Shown: positions 52,354-60,509 of the stretch, in pieces
Numbering within the stretch: the first letter of the stretch is position 1
Layout: each line of letters starts with the position of its first letter
Assembly: GCA_003052455.1 (NCBI GenBank)
Contig: QAPD01000026.1
Location: forward strand, 1 to 64,000
Direction of reading: 5' to 3'
DNA: 64,000 nt
From: Sphaerisporangium cinnabarinum
Lineage (GTDB): Bacteria; Actinomycetota; Actinomycetes; Actinomycetales; Cellulomonadaceae
The notes under the pieces: model-generated
What the model was told of the DNA's origin: nothing
Seen by the model: the letters and a program-made list of their open reading frames with translations, nothing else
Database searches by the model: none
Translations under genes and position numbers: made by a program

Positions 52354-53271
52354 TCAGCGCGGCGGGACCGGCCCGGTGAACGCGTCCAGGTCCCACCCGG
52401 CCGCCGTGGCCAGCTCGCGGTACGACCGCTCGAAGAACGCGAGCAGCACGGCGTCGGGGTCGGCGGCGTCGCGCAGCACGCCGCACGGGAGCACCGCCTC
52501 GCGCAGGCCGGGGTCCCAGTACCCGGGCGCCAGGTCGAGGCCCGCAGCGCCGGGCGGCTCCGGGTAGGCGTAGGCGTACACCTGGTCGGCGTGCGTCGTC
52601 GGGTCCCCCGGCCAGTAGCCGACGGCGACGTTCTCCGCGTTCTCCGCGTAGCGGTAGATGGGCTCGAGGTCGTCCGGCTGCGGGTGCGGCTTCCCGTTGA
52701 ACAGCGTGAGCCCCAGGTCGAACGCGCCCCAGTAGAAGCGCGGCCCGCTGCACTTGCCGTAGAACCCGGAGCGGAACCGCTCCATGACCGCGACGACGCG
52801 CTGCACGGTCGCGAGCCAGGTGCGGGTGAGCTCGCCGTCCCACTCCCCGACCGCGGTGTCCTGCTCGAACGGCACGGGGTCGGGGACCTCGCGCGGGGTC
52901 GACCAGACGCGCACGGGGACGTCGAGCCGGTCGAGGCACGCGAGGGTGCGGGCGTAGAAGTCGGCCACCGACATCGGCCCCAGCCCGATCGTCTCGGTGC
53001 GCCCGTCGGACGCGCGGAACGCGACCCGCTCCCCCACGAGGTCGATCTCGACGTCGAGGGCACGCTCGCCCACCTGCATGACGGGGGTCACGAACCCTCG
53101 CGCAGTCACGTGGAACGCGACGTTCCACCAGTGGTTGACGAACGGGGTGAGGTCGAGCACGACCTTGCCGACGACCTGCGTGAACAGGTGCAGCGGCCGG
53201 CGCGTCGGCTCCCAGCGGCGCACGTCGAGGTCGGGCCAGGGGACGGGACGGGCGGCCGACGGCTGGGTCAC
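52354..53271 (-). CDS. DUF5996 family protein
   Basis: This 305-residue soluble protein is rich in Trp, Tyr and Phe. Family-like segments include LHLFTQVVGKVVLDLTPFVNHWWNVAFHVTARG (about residues 27-60), FYGKCSGPRFYWGAFDLGLTLFNG (about 170-193) and EAVLPCGVLR. I recognise it as DUF5996, whose function is unknown. The last 20 residues are an ordinary helix. GTG 53271 (VTQPSAAR) has GAGGAG 7-12 nt upstream. It converges on the Clp-N gene and is divergent from DUF6518. Confidence 0.8.
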   Translation of the reverse strand: MTQPSAARPVPWPDLDVRRWEPTRRPLHLFTQVVGKVVLDLTPFVNHWWNVAFHVTARGFVTPVMQVGERALDVEIDLVGERVAFRASDGRTETIGLGPMSVADFYARTLACLDRLDVPVRVWSTPREVPDPVPFEQDTAVGEWDGELTRTWLATVQRVVAVMERFRSGFYGKCSGPRFYWGAFDLGLTLFNGKPHPQPDDLEPIYRYAENAENVAVGYWPGDPTTHADQVYAYAYPEPPGAAGLDLAPGYWDPGLREAVLPCGVLRDAADPDAVLLAFFERSYRELATAAGWDLDAFTGPVPPR

Positions 53272-53377
53272 GGCAGGCTCCTCGGGCTCGGTCGTCCTGC
53301 CACGGTAGGACCGGGCGGACGCTCGTGCCCGACGACGGGCTGACGCCCCGCCGCGGAGCCGCGCCTACCGTCGGGGT

Positions 53378-54091
53378 GTGCCCGACCAGACCGCGCTCCC
53401 CCACCGCTCGGACGACCGCTCCGACGCCCCCGCCCTCCGCACGCGCTCCGCGCCGGCCCGCTCGACCGGGGTCCCGGCTCCCGGCGGGCAGCCGTGGGCG
53501 AGGGGCGCCGTCGTGCTCGCCGCGAGCGTCGTGCTCGGCGGCCTGACGTCGTACGCCCAGGGCTTCCTGCCCGACGCCGCCGCCCCCTTCGCGAACTCGG
53601 CGAGCGGCTGGACCCTGCTCACGGCGCTCCTCGTCGCCTGGGCCGCGCGCGACGCACGGACCCGGACCTGGCACGCCGCCGTGCTGGGCGCGGCGAGCTT
53701 CGTGCTGCTCACCCTCGGGTACACGGTCGCCGCCGACCTGCGCGGGTACTTCTACGACCCGACGCTCTTCGGGGTGGTCGGCCTCGTCGTCGGCCCGTTC
53801 GTCGGGGTCGCCGCGGCGTGGCTGTGGCGCGCGGGCGTGCGCGCGGCCCTCGGCACGGCCGTGCTCGCGGGCATCGGCCTCGGCGAGTCGGTGTACGGGC
53901 TCACGACGGTCGTCGAGACGACGGGCGCCACGTACTGGGTCGTGATCGGGCTCGCGTCGCTGGTGCTGCTCAGCGCGGTGCTCGCCCGGCGCCTGCGCGG
54001 CACCGTCCCGGTGACCGTCGCCGCGGGAGGCACCGCCGTCGTCGCCACGGCGTTCGTCCTCGCCTACCGCGCGCTCGGCACGATCGGCTGA
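53378..54091 (+). CDS. DUF6518 family membrane protein
   Basis: This 237-residue protein has a soluble N terminus (about residues 1-40, Ser/Arg/Pro-rich) and about six transmembrane segments (about residues 43-235). SYAQGFLPDAAAPFANSASGW follows the first, a pattern I associate with DUF6518. Function is unknown. GTG 53378 follows TACCGT (53366-53371) by 6 nt, with no Shine-Dalgarno, so it is probably leaderless. A hairpin at 54118-54147 separates it from the convergent helicase gene. Confidence 0.75.
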   Translation: MPDQTALPHRSDDRSDAPALRTRSAPARSTGVPAPGGQPWARGAVVLAASVVLGGLTSYAQGFLPDAAAPFANSASGWTLLTALLVAWAARDARTRTWHAAVLGAASFVLLTLGYTVAADLRGYFYDPTLFGVVGLVVGPFVGVAAAWLWRAGVRAALGTAVLAGIGLGESVYGLTTVVETTGATYWVVIGLASLVLLSAVLARRLRGTVPVTVAAGGTAVVATAFVLAYRALGTIG

Positions 54092-54117
54092 CACGGCGGA
54101 AGCCAGAGACGCGCGCA

Positions 54118-54147
54118 CGGGCGCTCGACCGGCCGGTCGAGCGCCCG
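54118..54147. terminator. Bidirectional hairpin between DUF6518 and pcrA
   Basis: A 15-bp perfect inverted repeat (CGGGCGCTCGACCGG and its complement) lies between convergent stops at 54091 and 54198. The 15-bp tandem repeat listed next follows it. Confidence 0.65.
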
Positions 54148-54157
54148 GTGCGTCGGT

Positions 54158-54202
54158 GCGTGGCGCGTCGGAGCGTGGCGCGTCGGAGCGTGGCGCGTCA
54201 GA
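54158..54202. repeat. 15-bp tandem repeat (3 copies) at the 3' end of pcrA
   Basis: GCGTGGCGCGTCGGA is repeated at 54158-54172 and 54173-54187, and with one change at 54188-54202. The third copy includes the pcrA stop codon and its final codon. It may be a small duplication of the gene's end. Confidence 0.8.
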
Positions 54203-56963
54203 GCTTGGTGACGGGCGAGTACCGCAGGAGCAGCCGCTTGGTGCCGTCCGCGCCGAAGTCGATCTTCGCGACCGCGTTCGGCCCCGCACCCTCGAGCGAG
54301 ACGACCGTCCCGAGCCCGTACGCGTCGTGCGTGACCTTGTCGCCGACGGCGAGGTTCGGCACGTCCCCGTCGGCCCGCGGCGTCGCCGACCCGAACTTCG
54401 CCCCGCCGGACGGCGAGCCGAACGACGATCGCGCCGAGGAGGTCGAGGCCGGATCGTGGCGGGCCTGGCGGGAGGAGCCCGAGGATCGAGGGCTACGAGT
54501 GGTGGAACCGGCACCGGCCCCCTCGGCGCGCGACCCCGACCACGACCCGGAACCCGAGCGAGAACCGGACCACGAGCCGGAACCGGACCCGCGCCCCCAG
54601 ACGGACCCGCCCGCGCGCAGGGTCGCCATCGACGACTCGCGCCGCCGCCAGTCCCACAGCTCCTCGGGGATCTCCTCGAGGAACCGGCTCGGCGGGAACT
54701 CGTTCGCCATGCCCCACGCGGAGCGCACCGCGGACCGCGACACGTAGAGCCGCTCGCGCGCGCGGGTGATGCCCACGTAGGCGAGGCGGCGCTCCTCGGC
54801 GAGCTCGGTGTCGTCGTGCAGGGACCGCATGTGCGGGAACGTGCCGTCCTCCATGCCGGTGAGGAACACGACGGGGAACTCGAGGCCCTTCGCGGTGTGC
54901 AGGGTCATGAGCGTGACGACGCCCGGGTCCTCCTTCTCCTCGCCCTCGGCGTCCTCGTCGTCGCCGTCGTCCGCGGGGATCTGGTCGGCGTCGGCGACGA
55001 GCGAGACGCGCTCGAGGAAGTCGGACAGCGTGCCCTCGGGGTCGAGCTCGCTGAACTCCGTCGCGACGGCGTGCAGCTCGGCGAGGTTCTCGACGCGCGT
55101 CGCGTCCTGCGGGTCGTCGCTCGCGCGCAGCTCGGCCAGGTAGCCGGTGCGGTCGAGGACGGCGCCGAGGATCTCGGACGGGCTCGCGCCGGAGTCCGCG
55201 AGCTCGCGCAGCCCCGTCATGAGCTCCGCGAAGGCCCGCAGCGGGTTGAGCGTGCGGTTCGTCAGGCCGGGGATCTCGTCGATGCGGGCGAGCGCCGCGC
55301 CGAACGAGATGCGCTCGCGGTCCGCGAGCGCCGCGACGGCGCCCTCGGCGCGGTCGCCGAGGCCCCGCTTGGGCACGTTGAGGACGCGGCGCAGGTTGAC
55401 GTCGTCGTCGAGGTTGTCGATCGCGCGCAGGTACGCCACGGCGTCCTTGACCTCACGACGCTCGTAGAAGCGGGTGCCCCCGACGACCTTGTACGGCAGG
55501 CCGACGCGGATGAGCACCTCCTCGAGCGCCCGGGACTGCGCGTTCGTGCGGTAGAAGACCGCGACGTCGCCGGGGCGCACGCCCTCGGTGTCGCCGAGGC
55601 GGTCGATCTCCTCCGCGACGAACCGCGCCTCCTCGTGCTCGTTGTCGGCGACGTAGCCGATGACCTTCGCGCCCGCGCCCGAGTCCGTCCACAGGCGCTT
55701 GGGCTTGCGGTCGGGGTTGCGCGAGATGACGGCGTTGGCGGCCGAGAGGATGTTCTGCGTCGAGCGGTAGTTCTGCTCGAGCAGGATGGTGCGGGCGTCG
55801 GGGTAGTCGGCCTCGAACTCGAGGATGTTGCGGATCGTGGCGCCGCGGAACGCGTAGATCGACTGGTCGGCGTCGCCGACGACGGTGAGCTCGGCCGGGT
55901 CGAGCGCCGGGACCTGCGCCTCGCCCGTGCCGCTCGTCGCCGCGTCGGTCGCGGCGGAGTCCTCGCCCACGCCCGCGAGCTCGCGCACGAGCACGTACTG
56001 CGCGTGGTTGGTGTCCTGGTACTCGTCGACGAGCACGTGGCGGAACCGGCGGCGGTAGTGCTCGGCGACCGCGGGGAACGCCTGGAGCAGGTTGACCGTG
56101 GTCATGATGATGTCGTCGAAGTCGAGCGCGCTCGCCGCGACCAGCCGGGCCTGGTAGCGCGTGTAGACGTCGGCGAGCACCTGGTCGAACTCGGGCACGT
56201 TCGCGCCGTGCTGGCCGGCCCGCGCCGCGAGGCCGTCGTCCGTCGCGTGGGCGCCGGAGTCGCGCGCGTAGGTCTCGGGGTCGATGAGCTCGTTCTTGAG
56301 GTCCGAGATCTTGTTGGCGAGCGACCGCGCCGGGTACTTCTTCGGGTCCAGGTCGAGCTCGCGCGTGACGAGGGTGATGAGCCGCTGGGAGTCCGCCGCG
56401 TCGTAGATCGAGAAGCTCGACCGCAGGCCGAGCGTCTTCGCCTCGCGCCGCAGGATGCGCACGCACGCCGAGTGGAACGTGGAGACCCACATGTTCCGCG
56501 CCGACGGCCCGACGAGCGCCTCGACGCGCTCGCGCATCTCGGCCGCGGCCTTGTTGGTGAACGTGATCGCGAGGATCTGCCCGGCGCGCGCCCGGCCCGT
56601 GGCGAGCAGGTGCGCGATGCGGTGCGTCAGCACGCGCGTCTTGCCCGACCCGGCGCCCGCGACGATGAGCAGCGGCCCGCCCGCGTGCACGACGGCCTCG
56701 CGCTGCTGCGGGTTGAGCCCGTCGAGCAGCGCGTCGGGGTCGAGGTGCGCGTACCGGCCACGGCGCTCGCCCGACGGCGCACCGCCGGTCGTGCCCGGTG
56801 CGCCGTCACCGGCAGGCGACCCGGCACCGTCGGGCACGGCCGGGTCGTCGGTCCAGCGCGGGGCGGTCCGCGGGAGGCGGGACTCGCCGCCGTGGTCGAC
56901 GCGCGGGCCGTCGAACAGCGTGTCGAGGCCGGGCAGCGGGAGGTTCTCGAAGAGCGAAGCCAT
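54198..56963 (-). CDS. pcrA: UvrD/PcrA-type ATP-dependent DNA helicase
   Basis: This 921-residue superfamily 1A helicase has an N-terminal tail (about residues 1-75). Q-motif LNPQQREAV and Walker A VAGAGSGKTRVL (about 100-111) come next. Further motifs are TFTNKAAAEM (Ia), VDEYQDTNHAQYVL (II), VGDADQSIYAFRGA (III), LEQNYRSTQNIL (IV) and VTLMTLHTAKGLEFPVVFLTG (V), then YVGITRARERLY (VI). A Gly/Ser/Arg/Trp-rich linker (about 790-835) precedes the C-terminal Tudor-like PcrA domain, VGDKVTHDAYGLGTVV...IDFGADG. It acts in repair and replication restart. In mycobacteria uvrD1 also lies near sucC. ATG 56963 has GGAGGGG before it. Confidence 0.96.
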   Translation of the reverse strand: MASLFENLPLPGLDTLFDGPRVDHGGESRLPRTAPRWTDDPAVPDGAGSPAGDGAPGTTGGAPSGERRGRYAHLDPDALLDGLNPQQREAVVHAGGPLLIVAGAGSGKTRVLTHRIAHLLATGRARAGQILAITFTNKAAAEMRERVEALVGPSARNMWVSTFHSACVRILRREAKTLGLRSSFSIYDAADSQRLITLVTRELDLDPKKYPARSLANKISDLKNELIDPETYARDSGAHATDDGLAARAGQHGANVPEFDQVLADVYTRYQARLVAASALDFDDIIMTTVNLLQAFPAVAEHYRRRFRHVLVDEYQDTNHAQYVLVRELAGVGEDSAATDAATSGTGEAQVPALDPAELTVVGDADQSIYAFRGATIRNILEFEADYPDARTILLEQNYRSTQNILSAANAVISRNPDRKPKRLWTDSGAGAKVIGYVADNEHEEARFVAEEIDRLGDTEGVRPGDVAVFYRTNAQSRALEEVLIRVGLPYKVVGGTRFYERREVKDAVAYLRAIDNLDDDVNLRRVLNVPKRGLGDRAEGAVAALADRERISFGAALARIDEIPGLTNRTLNPLRAFAELMTGLRELADSGASPSEILGAVLDRTGYLAELRASDDPQDATRVENLAELHAVATEFSELDPEGTLSDFLERVSLVADADQIPADDGDDEDAEGEEKEDPGVVTLMTLHTAKGLEFPVVFLTGMEDGTFPHMRSLHDDTELAEERRLAYVGITRARERLYVSRSAVRSAWGMANEFPPSRFLEEIPEELWDWRRRESSMATLRAGGSVWGRGSGSGSWSGSRSGSGSWSGSRAEGAGAGSTTRSPRSSGSSRQARHDPASTSSARSSFGSPSGGAKFGSATPRADGDVPNLAVGDKVTHDAYGLGTVVSLEGAGPNAVAKIDFGADGTKRLLLRYSPVTKL

Positions 56964-57074
56964 AGCCCCTCCAGCCTAGGCGCCCGCGCCCACACCCGGC
57001 ACCGCCCGGCCGACACGTCGCCGAGGGGCACGGCGTCGCGCTCCCCGCTGCGCGGGCTCGCTCGAGCAGCTCCT

Positions 57075-57116
57075 GTCTCCCGAGAAGTCAGGCCCGTCTC
57101 CCGGAAGGTCAGGCCC
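57075..57116. repeat. 21-bp imperfect tandem duplication
   Basis: GTCTCCCGAGAAGTCAGGCCC and GTCTCCCGGAAGGTCAGGCCC are adjacent and differ at two positions. It lies between the pcrA start and the next small membrane gene, with no other feature visible in that 211-bp interval. Confidence 0.7.
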
Positions 57117-57174
57117 GCCACGCCCCGGACCGTGCTGCGGAGACACCAGGCCGGCGGCGTTCGCCCACCCCGGG

Positions 57175-57615
57175 TCAGCGGGCGAGACCACCGTCGTCAG
57201 GCCTCTCCCGCGCCCCTTCGCGCAGGACGAACTCTCGGGCGACGACGAACTCCGCGAACCAGGTGACCACTCCGAAGGCCAGGGCGGTCCAGGCACCGAG
57301 GAAACCCGCTGACACGCACACGAGCGCGCAGCTCGCCCCGAGGAGCGCGACCGAGCGTCCGAGACCCAGCCTCGGCAGACCCGGACCGCGCCCCCTGCGG
57401 ACGAGGTAGGCGGACGCGCGGAGCCCGCCGGGGATTCCGGCGAAGACGAATCCCGCGACGAACCACGGCCCGTCGAGCACCGCGAAGGTCACCGCGAAGA
57501 CTGCTGCCATGACGAAGGCGGTCGCCCACCGCGCGAACGTGAAGAGAGGGCTGGGCGCAGACGCTGCACTGACGTGGCGCATGGTGTCGGCCATCGAGAC
57601 ACGAGCCTTGTCCAT
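57175..57615 (-). CDS. Hypothetical small membrane protein
   Basis: This 146-residue protein is not recognised. It has four hydrophobic segments (about residues 25-45, 48-63, 82-103 and 106-124) separated by short basic loops (YLVRRGRGPGLPR), and a charged C terminus. ATG 57615 (MDKARVSMADTM) has GAGG upstream; a second ATG eight codons on (57594) is also possible. Codon use is less extreme in G/C third positions than in its neighbours, with several AAG/GAA/TTC changes. This may mark a more recent arrival, but the signal is weak. Confidence 0.6.
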   Translation of the reverse strand: MDKARVSMADTMRHVSAASAPSPLFTFARWATAFVMAAVFAVTFAVLDGPWFVAGFVFAGIPGGLRASAYLVRRGRGPGLPRLGLGRSVALLGASCALVCVSAGFLGAWTALAFGVVTWFAEFVVAREFVLREGARERPDDGGLAR

Positions 57616-57759
57616 CGGATGCCTCGCCGCCTGTCGTGCTCCGTCGGTGGAGACCCCACCGGCGCTCACCCTATCCGTCACCTGCAGCGCCCTCCCCGCG
57701 AGTCGGGAGGAGCCGCGCTCGTGCACGGCCTCGCCACGACAGGCGCGGCCGACGGAGCG

Positions 57760-58242
57760 TCAGGTGAACGTGAGCCCGATGCCCCACGTCGCGGCGGCGA
57801 GCAGGCCGCCGAGGAGCTGGACGAGGATCGTGATGCCGGTCGCCTGCATCGCGGCGACGGTCGCGCGCCAGGCGGCGCGCCGGTCGCGGCGGCGCACGAG
57901 CTCGGCGAGGAACACGGCGAGCACGAACCCGATGAAGAGGCCGACCACCGGGATGACGAAGAACCCGACGACGCCCGCGATCCCGCCCCACACGAGGGTC
58001 GACCACGGCACGTCCGCCCGGCGCATGTGCCGACCCGCGAGGACGTACTGCGACACCTCGGCGGCGACGACGAGCACGGCCGCGACCGCGAAGACGACCC
58101 AGGCGGCCGTGCCGCCCGTGACGATCGCCCACACGAGGATCGCCCCGAGCACGAGCACGTTCCCGGGCAGGATCTGCACGACGATCCCGATCAGCCCGAC
58201 CAGGATCGCCAGCCCGACGAGGACCTCTCCACCGACGCTCAC
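57760..58242 (-). CDS. DUF456 family membrane protein
   Basis: This 160-residue protein has about five hydrophobic segments and the DUF456 pattern: LVGLIGIVVQILPGNVLVLGAILVWA at the N terminus, AEVSQYVLAGRH mid-way, and GLFIGFVLAVFLAEL. Function is unknown. GTG 58242 is the apparent start (VSVGGEVLV), preceded by a weak GAGGG. It lies 27 bp downstream of the alpha/beta hydrolase in the same direction, so it may end that operon. Confidence 0.82.
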   Translation of the reverse strand: MSVGGEVLVGLAILVGLIGIVVQILPGNVLVLGAILVWAIVTGGTAAWVVFAVAAVLVVAAEVSQYVLAGRHMRRADVPWSTLVWGGIAGVVGFFVIPVVGLFIGFVLAVFLAELVRRRDRRAAWRATVAAMQATGITILVQLLGGLLAAATWGIGLTFT

Positions 58243-58269
58243 GGGGGAAACCCTCGCACGTCCGGCGCG

Positions 58270-59076
58270 CTACGCACGTCCCGCGGGCGGGACCAGCCGG
58301 GGGTGCGCGACGCCGTCGACCACCCACGAGCGGATCGTCGCGCTGAACAGGTCGGGGTCCTCCGCGCTCCACTGGTGGTGCATGCCGGGCGCCAGGCGGA
58401 CGACGGCGTCCGGCACCCGGCGGGCGATCGTCCCGAGCGCGGAGCGGGCGGCGCGCAGGTCGCGCGAGCCCGCGACGGCGAGGACGCGCGCGCCCGACGC
58501 CTCGAGGCCCGTCGGCCAGCAGCCGCCGTAGACGTCGCGCAGGGTGCGGGCCATGTTGTCGCGGCGGATCGCGAGTCCGGACCGGACGAAGAGGTCGCGC
58601 GCGTCGGCGGGGAGGCGGAAGGCGCGGGCCTGCGCCTCCCAGTACCAGCGCCGGTCCCACACCCTGAGCTGCGCGCGCCCGACGGCGCCGGCGAGCCCGG
58701 GCACGCCGTCGACCGCCGCGCCGGACGCGAGGACGGAGCGCACGAGCCCGGGGTGCCGAGCCGCGACCCGGAGGGCGACGATCCCGCCGTAGGACAGCCC
58801 GACGAGGTGCACGGCCCGGCCCGCGGGCAGAGCCGCGACGAGGGCGGCCACGTCGTCGGCGGTGGCGTCGAGCGACACGACGTCCTCGGCCGCCCGGGAC
58901 CCGAACCCGGGCAGGTCCGGTGTCCGGACGTCGAGGTCGGCGAGGTGCTCGACCTGCGGCTCCCACATCCACGACGCGACGTTGCCGCCGTGCAGCAGGA
59001 CGACGGAGACCTCGTCCGTCCCCGCGCCGTCGGGCGGCGTCGCGGGGTGGCGTCCGACGGCGTCCGGCGCGGTCAC
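58270..59076 (-). CDS. Alpha/beta hydrolase
   Basis: This 268-residue protein has the alpha/beta-hydrolase fold: oxyanion segment VLLHGGNVASWMW (about residues 27-39), TPDLPGFGSRA, the nucleophile elbow GLSYGGIVAL (Ser near residue 96) and a late GMHHQWSAEDPDLF holding the catalytic His. The substrate is unknown. GTG 59076 overlaps the PadR stop by 4 bp (GTGA), so the two are co-translated and the hydrolase is probably the target of PadR control. Confidence 0.86.
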   Translation of the reverse strand: MTAPDAVGRHPATPPDGAGTDEVSVVLLHGGNVASWMWEPQVEHLADLDVRTPDLPGFGSRAAEDVVSLDATADDVAALVAALPAGRAVHLVGLSYGGIVALRVAARHPGLVRSVLASGAAVDGVPGLAGAVGRAQLRVWDRRWYWEAQARAFRLPADARDLFVRSGLAIRRDNMARTLRDVYGGCWPTGLEASGARVLAVAGSRDLRAARSALGTIARRVPDAVVRLAPGMHHQWSAEDPDLFSATIRSWVVDGVAHPRLVPPAGRA

Positions 59077-59633
59077 GGGAGCACCTCCCGCTCGGTCTCG
59101 TCGAGCCACGCGAGCTCGGTCCGGGCGTGCGCGAGACCGTGGCGGAGCGTGGCGAGGCGCAGGGCGAGCCCCCGGGTGCCGCGGACGCGGTCGGCGTCGG
59201 GACCGCCGTCGGCCAGGACGGCGGCCACGCGCTCCTGCTCGGCGGTGAGCGCCGCGACCGCCTCCTCCGCCTGCGCCCGGCGGGACGCGAGGAGCTCCGC
59301 GACGCCCGCGTCGTCGAGCTGGTCGGCGAAGAACAGCCGCCCGAGGAAGGGCTCGCGCGCGTCCTCCGGCTCGAGCGGCGCGGCGAGCCAGTCGCGGAGC
59401 GCCGCGCGGCCCGCGCCGGTGATCGTGTGGACCTTGCGGTCGGGGTAGCTCTCCTGCGGCACGACCTCCACCTCGGCGAGGCCCGCGTCGACGAGGGCCG
59501 CGAGCGTGCGGTAGAGCTGCGAGCGGTCGGCGGCCCAGAAGTGGCGCACGGAGGTGTCGAACGCGCGCTTGAGGTCGTAGCCGGTCATGGGCCGGACCGT
59601 GAGGAGCCCGAGCACGAGGTATCGAAGGACCAT
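59073..59633 (-). CDS. PadR-family transcriptional regulator
   Basis: This 186-residue protein has a PadR winged helix (about residues 1-85; RYLVLGLLTVRPMTGYDLKRAF, the RSQLYRTLAAL recognition helix and a wing with DRKVHTITGAGRAAL). A C-terminal coiled-coil dimerisation domain follows (about 90-186). PadR proteins repress detoxification or transport genes until a small ligand binds. It is first in an operon with the hydrolase. Upstream, GGACCATGC occurs twice (59629-59637 and 59643-59651), the second copy being a possible operator next to the start. Confidence 0.88.
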   Translation of the reverse strand: MVLRYLVLGLLTVRPMTGYDLKRAFDTSVRHFWAADRSQLYRTLAALVDAGLAEVEVVPQESYPDRKVHTITGAGRAALRDWLAAPLEPEDAREPFLGRLFFADQLDDAGVAELLASRRAQAEEAVAALTAEQERVAAVLADGGPDADRVRGTRGLALRLATLRHGLAHARTELAWLDETEREVLP

Positions 59634-59686
59634 GCGACTAGTGGACCATGCACCTAGACGCGGGTCAACGCCTCGGAGTCGACGAC

Positions 59687-59715
59687 GGCCCGCCGACGCG
59701 GAGCGTCGACGGGCC
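59687..59715 (-). terminator. Hairpin terminator after the small membrane protein gene
   Basis: A 13-bp inverted repeat with one G-T pair (GGCCCGCCGACGC with GCGTCGACGGGCC) lies 18 bp past the stop at 59733. Confidence 0.6.
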
Positions 59716-59732
59716 GGGGGCCGGTGGTGCGG

Positions 59733-60098
59733 TCAGTTCCAGAACACGGCGACGAGGATGTTGACGAGGGTCAGGCCGCCGATGGCGTGCTTGAGGCCCG
59801 GCGCCACGGCACCGTCGGAGGCCTTGGCCCCCTGGCGCTTGGCGACGAACGCGAGGACGGCGATGACGAGGGCGACGACCAGCTTGACGCCGATCTTGGC
59901 CATGTCCGGGCCGCCGTCACCCCAGACCGACGCCTCGCCGATCCCGACCATGGCGATCCCCGCGACGAGCGCGGTGAGCGCACCGTGGAAGACGCCCTTG
60001 TACAGACCCGGCGAGCGCAGTGACGCGAGGTAGCCACCGAGCACGATGGCCCAGCCGATGAAGTGCAGCGCGACGAAGACGTTGTAGAGGAACTCCAT
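59733..60098 (-). CDS. Hypothetical four-helix membrane protein
   Basis: This 121-residue protein has four transmembrane segments (about residues 5-24, 36-50, 65-87 and 100-121). A conserved-looking start, MEFLYNVFVALHFIGWAIVLGGYLASL, contains a His in the first helix. It resembles small actinobacterial integral membrane proteins of unknown role; I cannot name the family securely. It is divergent from the sulfate operon, and its start lies 95 bp from that operon's promoter -10. Confidence 0.72.
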   Translation of the reverse strand: MEFLYNVFVALHFIGWAIVLGGYLASLRSPGLYKGVFHGALTALVAGIAMVGIGEASVWGDGGPDMAKIGVKLVVALVIAVLAFVAKRQGAKASDGAVAPGLKHAIGGLTLVNILVAVFWN

Positions 60099-60172
60099 GA
60101 CCCCATGGTATTTGCTGACGACCCTGTCGTGAAAGTTTGCACAAGGTGAGATAGGCCCGGTCGCGCCAGCGC

Positions 60173-60202
60173 TCGACAAAGCAGACCGAATCGGTCTACT
60201 AT
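60173..60202 (+). promoter_or_regulatory. Promoter of the sulfate assimilation operon with embedded operator
   Basis: TCGACA (60173-60178), an 18-bp spacer and TACTAT (60197-60202) form the promoter. A perfect 15-bp palindrome, AGACCGAATCGGTCT (60183-60197), fills the spacer and touches the -10. Such a position implies repression. Resemblance to corynebacterial McbR boxes (TAGAC-N6-GTCTA) is partial, since the spacing here is N7. The expected start near 60209 leaves about 59 nt before the leader peptide. Confidence 0.68.
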
Positions 60203-60267
60203 TTCCGGTTTCCCACCATGCGGACCGGGGCTGTCCACGCGTCCGGACCGCCGCTACTGTTCTCGGC

Positions 60268-60354
60268 ATGACCACGGCAGCCCGCACCCTCCTCGTGACC
60301 TCCGGTCACGGGACGCCGGCGTGCGCGCACACGTGTCTCAGCTGTTGTCGCTGA
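60268..60354 (+). CDS. Cys-rich leader peptide of the sulfate operon
   Basis: ATG 60268 opens a 28-codon frame, MTTAARTLLVTSGHGTPACAHTCLSCCR, ending at TGA 60354. It lies 155 bp before the sulfite reductase gene. Four Cys codons (60322, 60334, 60343, 60346) cluster in the last ten positions, two adjacent. Three are TGT, rare in this DNA. Similar Cys-containing leader peptides upstream of cysteine genes are known from mycobacteria, where ribosome stalling at Cys codons controls the downstream operon. It has no other likely function and is too short for routine gene calling. Detected by reading the frame directly. Confidence 0.85.
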   Translation: MTTAARTLLVTSGHGTPACAHTCLSCCR

Positions 60355-60365
60355 ACCGCGCCCGA

Positions 60366-60459
60366 CTCAGCGCGAGCCGTCGCTCGCCTCTCTTCCCGAG
60401 AACCCCTGAGAACCGGCGCGCGCCGTCGGTCCTCAGCCACTCGCAGCATCCTCGCTGAG
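60366..60459 (+). promoter_or_regulatory. Possible attenuator structures after the Cys leader
   Basis: A local hairpin GCGAGC-CGTC-GCTCGC (60372-60387) is followed by a pyrimidine run (CTCTCTTCCC). The same GCGAG bases can instead pair, as CTCAG(CG)CGAG (60366-60376), with CTCGCTGAG (60451-60459). These mutually exclusive pairings are what leader-peptide attenuation would need. The structures are proposed by eye only. Confidence 0.4.
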
Positions 60460-60509
60460 CGCTCGCCGTCGCGCGTCCCCGCCCCCGAACGAGGACACGA
60501 GGAACCCCG

